From: Chloroflexota bacterium
GTDB taxonomy: Bacteria > Chloroflexota > Dehalococcoidia > Tepidiformales > Tepidiformaceae
NCBI GenBank assembly: GCA_021823905.1
Contig: JAKALX010000060.1
Span: 1-12,789, forward strand
Direction of reading: 5' to 3'
DNA length: 12,789 bases
Part shown: piece after piece, positions 6,329 to 12,789 of the stretch
How the letters are laid out: each line of letters starts with the position of its first letter
Numbering within the stretch: position 1 is the stretch's first letter
Program-made: the position numbers and the translations under genes
The notes under the pieces: model-generated
Seen by the model: the letters and a program-made list of their open reading frames with translations, nothing else
Database searches by the model: none
What the model was told of the DNA's origin: nothing

Positions 6329-7839
6329 ACAGGGATTCGATCTTCGTCAGCAGTGTGCAGAAAGAGTTCGCCGAGGACCGCCGGGCCGTCAAGGCGTTCG
6401 TCGAGGGTGATCCTCTCCTGCGCCGCTTCTTCACTGTGTTACTGTTCGAGGATCTTCCCGCCGCTGATGCCCGCCCCGACGCGGTGTACCTCGATCAGGT
6501 GGACCGTGCGGCGCTCTATGTGGGACTTTTCGGCAAGGAGTACGGCTTCGAGGACGCGAAGGGCCTGTCGCCTACGGAGCGCGAGTTCGACCGGGCGACC
6601 GGGCGGGGGAAACCCAGGCTCATTTTCGTCAAGGGATCGGACGATCGGGCGCGCCACCCGAAGATGGCGGCCCTCATCCGCAAGGCAGGCGAGCAACTTG
6701 TCCGCCGGCGGTTCGCGGATGAACCCGAGTTGATCGCATCGCTCTACGCAAGTCTGGTCGAGCACCTCGAACAGACAGGGCGATTGCGCACGAAGCCGTT
6801 CATCGCGGCGGCCTGCCCCGACGCGACGATCGAGGATCTTTCCGTGGAGAAGCTCGACTCCTTCCTCTCCCGCGCCCAGGCCGCGCGTGGATACCCGTTG
6901 CCGCCGGGAACTCCCTTGAAGATGGCGCTCGCGCACCTGAATCTCCTCGAGGGAGAGGGTCCCAGCCACGCGGCGATCCTCCTCTTCGGGCGCGCCCCTC
7001 AGCGGTTTCTGCCCACCTCCGAAGTGAAATGCATGCACTTTCACGGCACCGGGGTGCGCAAGCCCATCCCCTCCTACCAGATCTACAAGGGCACGGTCTT
7101 CGAACTGGTGGATCAGGCGCTGGACTTCGTCCTCTCAAAGATCGCGCGCCGCGTGGGCACACGATCTTCGGGGCCTGAGGCGCCGGTGGACTACGAGCTC
7201 CCGCGCGAGGCTGTTGCCGAAGCAATCGCGAATGCAGTCACCCACCGCGATTACGCAAGCAACGCGAGCGTCCAGGTGATGCTTTTCGCCGATCGGCTGG
7301 AGGTCTGGAATCCGGGCGAACTGCCGCCCGCACTTACCATCGCTGATCTGCGCAAACCCCACGCTTCGATCCCTCGCAACCCGCTCATTGCGGAGCCGAT
7401 GTTTCTCGCCCGATACGCCGAGAAGGCCGGGACCGGCATCCTCGACATGATCACGCGCTGCCGGCAGGTCGGGCTTCCCGCGCCCAGGTTCCGCCAGAGC
7501 GGCGGGCAATTCATCCAGACGCTCCGGCGGCCCCCTGGGGCGGATGGCAGGGAGAATGCCGTGGAAGTAGTCCGACAAGTACCCGACAAGTACCCGACAA
7601 GCACCCGACAAGTCATCGCCGCGCTGCATTCCGCCGCGTACCCGCTGTCGCGCGCTATTCTGCAACAAGCCGCAGGTCTGAGAAATCGGGAACATTTCGT
7701 CAATGAGCACCTTGAGCCGCTCCTGGCCTTTGGCCTGATTGATAGGACCATACCCGACAAGCCGCACAGCCCGAAGCAGCGATACCGGCTGACCGCCAAA
7801 GGGAATGAATACCTGAAGAAGATCCGGGAGGAAAAGTAG
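6325..7839 (+). CDS. DUF4062 / GHKL ATPase / winged-helix protein
   Basis: Predicted 504 aa. Residues ~3-90 fit DUF4062: it begins RDSIFVSSVQKEFAEDR and includes YVGLFGKEYG and SPTEREF. This domain is often found as the sensor part of NLR-like and defence proteins. Residues ~165-410 are a COG2865-type region with a GHKL HATPase_c_4 fold: E299, N303 in ANAVTHRDY, WNPGELP from 328, and G-box AGTGI at 368-372. An 11-bp repeat linker (~417-430) leads to a C-terminal winged helix with RTIPDKPHSPKQRYRLT. From the ATPase onward it is related to the product of 319-1848, but DUF4062 replaces AlbA_2. GTGA overlap with the helicase gene and zero gap to mod (TAG directly followed by ATG) place it in the operon. 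A sensor or regulator of the restriction module is plausible but unproven. Confidence 0.85.
   Translation: MNRDSIFVSSVQKEFAEDRRAVKAFVEGDPLLRRFFTVLLFEDLPAADARPDAVYLDQVDRAALYVGLFGKEYGFEDAKGLSPTEREFDRATGRGKPRLIFVKGSDDRARHPKMAALIRKAGEQLVRRRFADEPELIASLYASLVEHLEQTGRLRTKPFIAAACPDATIEDLSVEKLDSFLSRAQAARGYPLPPGTPLKMALAHLNLLEGEGPSHAAILLFGRAPQRFLPTSEVKCMHFHGTGVRKPIPSYQIYKGTVFELVDQALDFVLSKIARRVGTRSSGPEAPVDYELPREAVAEAIANAVTHRDYASNASVQVMLFADRLEVWNPGELPPALTIADLRKPHASIPRNPLIAEPMFLARYAEKAGTGILDMITRCRQVGLPAPRFRQSGGQFIQTLRRPPGADGRENAVEVVRQVPDKYPTSTRQVIAALHSAAYPLSRAILQQAAGLRNREHFVNEHLEPLLAFGLIDRTIPDKPHSPKQRYRLTAKGNEYLKKIREEK
7572..7615 (+). repeat. Four 11-bp tandem repeats inside the coding region (not a multiple of 3)
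   Basis: Units start at 7572, 7583, 7594 and 7605: CCGACAAGTAC twice, then CCGACAAGCAC, then CCGACAAGTCA. They encode RQVPDKYPTSTRQV because each unit is read in a different frame. All three frames are free of stops within the array. Gain or loss of one unit would shift the frame before the winged-helix domain. Confidence 0.9.
7826..7831 (+). promoter_or_regulatory. Ribosome binding site of mod
   Basis: GGGAGG lies 8 bases before ATG 7840, inside the 3' end of the DUF4062 gene, and supports ATG 7840 directly after the TAG stop. Confidence 0.8.
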
Positions 7840-8562
7840 ATGGCGAAGATCGAGATCACCAGGACCGAACTGGTCTGGCCCGGCAAGTACAACGAGGACG
7901 GCACGCGCAAGGAAGTGCCGCGGGTAAGCCTGCCCTTCCAGGTCATCGAGACCGTCAACGAGAGCCGCGCCACGCGCGAGGTGCAGAAAGGTGGCGTGCA
8001 GGGCAGTCTCTTCGACGTTTACGAGGGCAAGGAGGGCGACACCTTCGAGGCGGGATGGCGGAATAAGCTCATCTGGGGCGACAACTTGCTGGTGATGGGG
8101 TCGCTGCTGGAAAAGTTCGCGGGGAAGATCGACCTCATCTACATCGATCCGCCGTTTGCGACGGGGGCGGACTTCACATTCAAGACAGAAGTTGGTGAGT
8201 CAGGTGAGGAGATAATCAAGGAGCAATCTGCGCTTGAAGAGAAGGCATACCGCGACACGTGGGGCAACGGGATCGGCAGCTACTTGGGTATGGTCCACGA
8301 TCGCCTTTTAATCATGAGAGACCTCCTTAGCCCACAGGGGTCAATTTACGTCCACCTTGATGCCACGGTCGGACACTACGTGAAGGCCATGATGGACGAG
8401 GTGTTCGGGGCGGATTCGTTCCAGCGAGAAATAGTTTGGAGAATCGGCTGGATCTCCGGGTACAAGAGTGTCGCCAAGAACTGGATCCGCAACCACGACA
8501 CAATCCTCTTCTATGTCAAGACGCCGGGCGACTTTGCCTTCAACAAGGAATACGTTCCCTAT

Positions 8563-8570
8563 CCTGCGAT
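8563..8570 (+). other. Frameshift site in mod
   Basis: The frame of the N-terminal part reads NKEYVPYP up to CCT at 8563-8565. The family-like continuation DYQRRGGAETGGKGYPIEDV starts at GAT 8568 in another frame. Only two bases (GC, 8566-8567) lie between, so one base is missing. There is no homopolymer longer than three at the junction and no obvious slippery sequence. Confidence 0.8.
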
Positions 8571-9682
8571 TACCAGCGGCGGGGTGGTGCAGAGACAGGC
8601 GGCAAGGGCTATCCGATCGAGGATGTCTGGAACGCTAATCCGTTTGAGTTTGAGCTGAAGGGAGAAGAGTCACTTGACTCGATTCAGATCAAGAGTTTTT
8701 CGCAGGAGAAGACAGGGTACGCCACTCAGAAGAACGAAAGCGTGCTTCGTCGCATCCTGAAGGCGTCTTCGAGCGAGGGCGACCTTGTCGCTGACTTCTT
8801 CTGTGGCTCGGGCACCACCCTCGCCGTCGCCGAGAAGCTCGGTCGCCGTTGGATCGGGTGCGACCTCGGGCGCTGGGGCACCCACGTCACTCGCAAGCGC
8901 CTCCTCGGCATCGAGAACTGCAAACCCTTCGAGGTGCTGAACCTCGGCAAGTACGAGCGCCAGTACTGGCAGGGCGTGACCTTCGGCGACGCGAAGGACA
9001 AACCGCTTACCGAGCGGGCCCTCTACGAGTATCTGGCTTTCATTCTCAAGCTCTACGGTGCCCAGCCGGTGGCGGGGATGGCGCACCTGCATGGCAAGAA
9101 GGGAAAGGCGATGATCCACATCGGCGCAGTGGACGCGCCGGTGACCATCGGCGAGATCGACGCGGCGGTGGAGGAGTGCGCCAAGCTCAAACAGGGCGAA
9201 CTACACGTGCTCGGCTGGGAGTGGGAGATGGGCCTCTACGACCTGATGGTCGAGGCCGCGAAGAAGAAGGGCGTCAAGCTCCTGCTCCTGCAGATCCCAC
9301 GCGAGGTGATGGAGCAGCAGGCCGCTGCCAAAGGCGATGTCCGCTTCTTCGAGCTGGCCTACCTGGAGGCCGAGATCAAGCAGCCCAAGAAGCTCACCGC
9401 GCAGGTGGCGCTCAAGGACTTCGTCATCCCCAACACCGAGCTGATCCCCGAAGAGGTGCGCAGCAAGGTGAAGAAGTGGTCGGACTACGTCGACTACTGG
9501 TCGGTGGACTGGGACTTCCGGAACGACACCTTCATGCAGGGCTGGGTCGCCTACCGTACCCGTAAGGAGCGCAAGCTCTCGCTCACCTGCGACGCGCACA
9601 CCTACGAGAAGGCAGGCAAGTACCGGATCCTCGTCAAGGTGATCGACATCTTTGGGAACGACACCTCGCAAGCCTTCGACGT

Positions 9683-9690
9683 GGAGGTGA
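9683..9690 (+). promoter_or_regulatory. Ribosome binding site of res
   Basis: GGAGGTGA, inside the last codons of mod, ends 7 bases before ATG 9698. It is a near-perfect Shine-Dalgarno and could let res be translated even though mod is frameshifted. Confidence 0.85.
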
Positions 9691-9697
9691 AGTAGCC

Positions 9698-12460
9698 ATG
9701 GCCAAGGCCGTCATCGCCTACGACAAGGACCTGCCCGAGATCCCCCGCCGCCGTCCGTGGGAGAAGCCGACCTCGTTCCTGATGAAGGACGACACGGCCC
9801 CGACGGGCTGGCGGGAGGACTCCTCGGGCCGGCGTCCGAGCCGCCTGCTGCTGGTGCCGAAAATTCGCGCGGCGGTTGACGCATGGCGCGCGCAAGGTTA
9901 CCCTGGCGCGTCGGACGTGACCCGGCGGCTTTTTGAATACTGGTTCAACGAGGACCACGAAGTCGCGGACTTCCCGGTCCCTTTCCGGTATTACTTCTGC
10001 CAGCGGGAGGCGATCGAGACGCTCGTCTGGTTGGTCGAAGTTTCCGGCCAGCGCGACACGCAGAAGCTGATCCAGTTCTACGCCACGAAGTTCAAGAAGG
10101 ATCTCTACTCCGACAACATCGTGTTCCAGACCACGATGGACGGTAAGCGGCAGTTCCGCCGCTACGTTCCGGAGTTGGACGGCGAGGGCGTGCAGGACCT
10201 GCCGCCGGAGGACCTGCTCCGCTTCGCTTTCAAGATGGCCACCGGCTCGGGCAAGACTTGGGTGATCGCAATGGCGGTGGTTTGGTCGCACTTCCATAAA
10301 AAGCGCGTGTCCGGGTCGAATCTTTCGACCAACTTCCTGATCGTCGCACCGAACGTCATTGTCTATCAGCGGTTGGAGAAGGACTTCGCCAGTAACAACA
10401 TCTTCAGGCAGTTCCCCCTCGTTCCCCCGGAGTGGCGGCCGTTTGAGCCGAAGGTGATCCTGCGCGGCGAGGCCACCGAGCCGGATGCCTCGGGCAACCT
10501 TTTCCTCACCAACGTCCACCAGCTTTACGAGTCGCGCGACAAGGAGTGGACACCGCAGAACGCGGTGGACGCGCTGCTCGGCAGGAAGCCGGTCAAGGAC
10601 CTGGCGGCCGGCCAACGCTCCATGCTGGAGCGGGTCAAGTCGCTCAAGGACCTCGTAGTCCTCAATGACGAGGCGCACCATGTCCACGACGAGGATCTTG
10701 CCTGGAGCCAGTCGATGCTGGCAATCCACCGTGCCTTTCCCAAGGGTCTCGGTCTCTGGCTCGACTTCTCCGCCACGCCCAAGGACCAGAACGGGATGTA
10801 CTTCCCCTGGACCATCTGCGATTACCCGCTCGCCCAGGCGGTGGAGGATCGCATTGTCAAGGCGCCACTGATCGTCACCAAGGAGGACGACCCAAAGCAG
10901 CCGAAGGACGACCCCGACCACATCACCAAGGACAACGTCGCCGAGAAATACGGCTACTGGCTGCGCGCCGCAGTCCAGCGCTGGAAGGACCACTGGAGCG
11001 TCTACAAAAAGCTCGACACCAAGCCAGTGCTCTTTATCATGGCGGAGAAGAACATCTACGCCGACGCGCTCGGCGAGTACCTCTGGAAGACCAAGGAGTT
11101 TGGTTTCAAGGAGTCCGAGGTGCTCGTCATTCACACCGACTCCGAGGGCGAAATCACCAAGGGCGACCTCGAGAAAGCGCGCGAAGCGGCCCGCGACATC
11201 GACAAGCCCGAGAACAAGATTAAGGCCATCGTCAGCGTGATGATGCTGCGCGAAGGCTGGGACGTGAAGAACGTGACCGTAGTGCTCGGTCTGCGGCCGT
11301 TCACCGCCAAGGCCGAGATCCTGCCCGAGCAGGTCATCGGTCGCGGTCTGCGACTGATGCCGCACGTAAGCCCGGATCGGACACAGACCCTGGAGGTGCT
11401 CGGCACCCGCAACCTGCTCAACGTCCTGCGCACCCAACTCGAAGCCGAAGGCGTCGGCGTCACGACGACCAAGACCGATCCGCCCAGGCCGATCATCATC
11501 GAGCCGGTGCAGGAGCGCCTCGCCTACGACATCGCGATCCCGATCACCAAGCCGAGGTTGGTCCACGACATCCGAAAGCTCTCGGATCTTGACGTCGCGG
11601 CGCTCAAACCCGTGTTCGAGCAGGAAGAGCTCGCAGAAGTGTATCGGGTCAGACTGAAGCTCGAGTTCGCTACGACGGAGACGGAGGTTCATCAGGCCGA
11701 AATCGGCGCGGGTGAGCTGCCGCCGCCACAGGAACTGCTCGGCTCCATCACCAACAAGGTCATCGATCGGGCCAAGCTCCCGAACCGTTTCGCCGAGCTG
11801 TACCCGGCCGTGCGGGACTACGTTGCCACCCGTTGCTTCAGCCGGGATGTCGACGTGGAGAGCGACGCGCTCCGCTCCCACCTCTCACGGCTGGAGATCC
11901 AGGAGGGGATCGCCAAGTACCTCGCGCGCAAGATTGCCGAGCTGACCATTGATCGCCGCGCTATCGAGTTCGAGCGGGCGGACTACAGGCTGTCCGAGAC
12001 CAAGCCCTTTAGCTGGCGGAGAAACCTGCCCCCGCTCGTCGCGAAGAAGACTATCTTCAACTACGTGGCCACCTACAACGACTTCGAGCTCCGTTTCGCC
12101 GAGTTCCTCGCCAACAAGGCAGCCGATGTGCTGCGTTTCGCCGCGCTCGGTACCACGGAGCAGGGCGAGTCCGGCACGCAGTTCCGGGTGGACTACCTCA
12201 AATCCAGCGGTGCCATCGGCTTCTACCATCCCGACTGGGTAGTCGTGCAGAAGACGAAGGCGGGAGAGGCCAACTGGATCATCGAGACGAAGGGGCGGGT
12301 GTGGGAGGGGACGACGGCCAAGGATGAGGCGATACACGACTGGTGTGAGCGTATCGCCGAGGCGACTGGGACCGCATGGCGCTACGTCCGCGTTGACCAG
12401 GCCGACTTCGACGCACGGAAGCCGGCGACTGTCGCCGATCTCACGAGTACGCTGTCATGA
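9698..12460 (+). CDS. res: Type III-like restriction enzyme, DEAD/DEAH helicase plus PD-(D/E)XK endonuclease (Res)
   Basis: Predicted 920 aa, close to the usual size of Res subunits. An N-terminal extension of ~170 residues is followed by SF2 helicase motifs: I MATGSGKT (180-187), II NDEAH (323-327), III SATP (358-361), the MLREGWDVKNV region, and VI QVIGRGLRL (545-553). The C-terminal nuclease has P845-D846 and E863-T-K865 in a PD...ETK arrangement, so the catalytic residues are intact. The family hydrolyses ATP to translocate or switch on DNA and cuts when engaged with Mod at unmethylated sites. It starts 2 bases after the mod stop with its own strong Shine-Dalgarno. With mod broken, Res would lack its recognition partner, which would normally make it inactive rather than toxic. 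It is the last gene of the operon. Confidence 0.92.
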   Translation: MAKAVIAYDKDLPEIPRRRPWEKPTSFLMKDDTAPTGWREDSSGRRPSRLLLVPKIRAAVDAWRAQGYPGASDVTRRLFEYWFNEDHEVADFPVPFRYYFCQREAIETLVWLVEVSGQRDTQKLIQFYATKFKKDLYSDNIVFQTTMDGKRQFRRYVPELDGEGVQDLPPEDLLRFAFKMATGSGKTWVIAMAVVWSHFHKKRVSGSNLSTNFLIVAPNVIVYQRLEKDFASNNIFRQFPLVPPEWRPFEPKVILRGEATEPDASGNLFLTNVHQLYESRDKEWTPQNAVDALLGRKPVKDLAAGQRSMLERVKSLKDLVVLNDEAHHVHDEDLAWSQSMLAIHRAFPKGLGLWLDFSATPKDQNGMYFPWTICDYPLAQAVEDRIVKAPLIVTKEDDPKQPKDDPDHITKDNVAEKYGYWLRAAVQRWKDHWSVYKKLDTKPVLFIMAEKNIYADALGEYLWKTKEFGFKESEVLVIHTDSEGEITKGDLEKAREAARDIDKPENKIKAIVSVMMLREGWDVKNVTVVLGLRPFTAKAEILPEQVIGRGLRLMPHVSPDRTQTLEVLGTRNLLNVLRTQLEAEGVGVTTTKTDPPRPIIIEPVQERLAYDIAIPITKPRLVHDIRKLSDLDVAALKPVFEQEELAEVYRVRLKLEFATTETEVHQAEIGAGELPPPQELLGSITNKVIDRAKLPNRFAELYPAVRDYVATRCFSRDVDVESDALRSHLSRLEIQEGIAKYLARKIAELTIDRRAIEFERADYRLSETKPFSWRRNLPPLVAKKTIFNYVATYNDFELRFAEFLANKAADVLRFAALGTTEQGESGTQFRVDYLKSSGAIGFYHPDWVVVQKTKAGEANWIIETKGRVWEGTTAKDEAIHDWCERIAEATGTAWRYVRVDQADFDARKPATVADLTSTLS

Positions 12461-12485
12461 CATATGCGAAGCTCGGCACGAGGGC

Positions 12486-12545
12486 GCCTAAGAACAGCAT
12501 GCAGCTGACGGCGCTGCGCGCCTCAGCTGATGCCGAGCATTGAGC
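12486..12545 (+). other. Decayed attC-like element 3 (60 bp)
   Basis: A 16-bp stem is formed by the left arm 12497-12514 and the right arm 12518-12533, with loop TGC. Every base pairs except two extrahelical bases on the left arm, G12501 and C12509. This bulged stem is the hallmark of folded attC sites. Outside it are GCCTAAG (12486-12492) in place of RYYYAAC and ATTGAGC (12539-12545) in place of GTTRRRY. The last base of R'' and the first base of R' (the recombination G) are the ones that differ. Length and spacing match the two good attC sites. It has no T-run, so it is not a typical terminator. It is read as an inactivated attC; recent activity is unlikely. Confidence 0.65.
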
Positions 12546-12552
12546 TACTAAG

Positions 12553-12789
12553 TTGGCTTCCACCTTCCAGTTGGCCGCGCCGTTTGCTCCGGCCGGGGAC
12601 CAGCCGGGGGCGATCCGTGAGCTTGCCGAGGGGCTCACACGTGGCCTCGGGCGGCAGGTCCTGCTCGGCGTCACCGGGTCGGGGAAGACGTACACGATGG
12701 CTTCCGTCATCGCCGCCGTCGACCGGCCCGCGCTCGTGATCGCCCCGAACAAGACGCTCGCCGCGCAGCTTTACTCCGAGTTCAAATCC
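12553..12789 (+). CDS. uvrB: UvrABC excision nuclease subunit B, N-terminal part (partial)
   Basis: Only the first 79 codons lie in the window; the gene runs off the right end. UvrB is the DNA-damage verification helicase of nucleotide excision repair. The start fits UvrB exactly: STFQLAAPFAPAGDQPGAI, then Walker A GVTGSGKT, then RPALVIAPNKTLAAQLYSEF. TTG 12553 is chosen because an in-frame TGA sits at 12541-12543 and no ATG or GTG lies between it and the conserved start. The Shine-Dalgarno is poor (only GAG at 12542-12544). The decayed attC-like element ends 7 bases upstream, so the original leader may have been replaced when the accessory block arrived. It is a core gene and marks the right edge of the accessory region. 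Confidence 0.93.
   Translation, partial: MASTFQLAAPFAPAGDQPGAIRELAEGLTRGLGRQVLLGVTGSGKTYTMASVIAAVDRPALVIAPNKTLAAQLYSEFKS

Larger units (their letters stand above)
7840..9695 (+). pseudogene. mod: Type III-like DNA methyltransferase (Mod), split by a one-base frameshift
   Basis: With one base restored near 8566 this reads as a 618-aa methyltransferase. As found, the first frame runs 7840-8658 and the second carries the rest from about 8568 to 9695. Order of parts: a family leader with KLIWGDNLLVMGSLL; catalytic motif IV DPPF at 103-106; NHDTILFYVK; YATQKNES, the motif X region; the SAM-binding motif I DFFCGSGTT (~residue 319-327 restored); WIGCDLG; a long C-terminal region; and a beta-rich PKD/Ig-like end. 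The motif order is that of beta-class N6-adenine or N4-cytosine methyltransferases with Res partners. It would set the target and protect host DNA. The first fragment has motif IV but not motif I, so neither piece alone should be active. A sequencing error cannot be excluded. Confidence 0.85.
2669..12539 (+). mobile_element. Putative 9.9-kb attC-bounded interval carrying a five-gene restriction/repair-like operon
   Basis: From the cut point of attC 2 to the equivalent position of the decayed attC-like element at 12486-12545, the interval holds exactly one five-gene operon: radC, helicase-nuclease, DUF4062/ATPase, mod and res. All genes are in the cassette orientation and almost no spare sequence is present. 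The layout matches a single oversized integron cassette. Integron cassettes are normally 0.5-1.5 kb, so the alternative is a later insertion between two attC sites. The boundaries are seen; mobility as one unit is inferred. Confidence 0.4.

Noticed and set aside
7572..7615. Short repeats as a CRISPR array
   Set aside because: Units of 11-12 bases with no spacers, inside coding sequence; no cas genes. The Cas4-like domain belongs to a helicase fusion.
8436..8567. Separate gene start (TTG) for the C-terminal part of mod
   Set aside because: The out-of-frame residues before 8568 do not resemble the family, while the other frame does up to 8565; a frameshift explains this better than a second gene.
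9602..11881. 759-aa open frame on the minus strand
   Set aside because: Antisense shadow of res; the + strand reading has all helicase motifs.
2718..12460. Assignment to BREX, DISARM, Gabija or other named defence systems
   Set aside because: Their defining genes (for example PglX/BrxC, DrmA/DrmB, GajA) are not present; only the Type III Mod/Res pair is recognisable as a known system.

Overview
The window is about 12.8 kb of GC-rich bacterial DNA with every gene on the + strand. Two core genes form its edges: the 3' end of cysS (cysteinyl-tRNA synthetase) on the left and the 5' end of uvrB (excision nuclease subunit) on the right. Nearly everything between them looks accessory. The sequence does not settle the phylum. 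Base composition, GTG/TTG starts and integron-type sites point to a GC-rich environmental bacterium such as a proteobacterium, NC10/Rokubacteria or a similar lineage.

Layout. (1) cysS ends at 322 and overlaps by ATGA an AlbA_2 (Schlafen-like) / GHKL-ATPase / winged-helix gene that ends at 1848. (2) Positions 1904-2674 hold a complete 713-bp integron gene cassette. It is bounded by two well-formed attC sites (1904-1961 and 2612-2674) and carries one DUF5677-like gene with its own ribosome binding site. No integron integrase lies in the window, so this is an integrase-less attC cluster or the distal part of an array. (3) A tight five-gene operon runs from 2718 to 12460: radC; a single-chain UvrD-type helicase with a C-terminal Fe-S PD-(D/E)XK nuclease; a DUF4062 + GHKL ATPase + winged-helix protein; a Type III-like DNA methyltransferase (mod); and a Type III-like helicase/endonuclease (res). 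Genes overlap by GTGA or are separated by 0-2 bases. (4) Right after res, at 12486-12545, is a third attC-like element. It has a 16-bp stem with two extrahelical bases, but both bases of the R''/R' core that make recombination possible are altered. uvrB begins 7 bases later.

How the parts fit. The five-gene block looks like an anti-phage restriction module. Mod/Res would mark and cut DNA, the helicase-nuclease could resect cut DNA, the DUF4062/ATPase protein could sense or regulate, and the role of RadC is unknown. These joint roles are inferred from domains and operon structure, not shown. The block lies exactly between a good attC and a decayed attC, so it may have arrived as, or been trapped inside, an unusually large (about 9.9 kb) integron cassette interval.

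Mod is currently split by a one-base deletion near 8566, inside a patch of clearly lower GC content. The module may therefore be inactive, mosaic, or affected by a sequencing error. Two related ATPase/winged-helix proteins in the window carry short tandem DNA repeats in the same linker. In one the repeat is 12 bp (frame-preserving); in the other it is 11 bp, so copy-number change would shift the frame.
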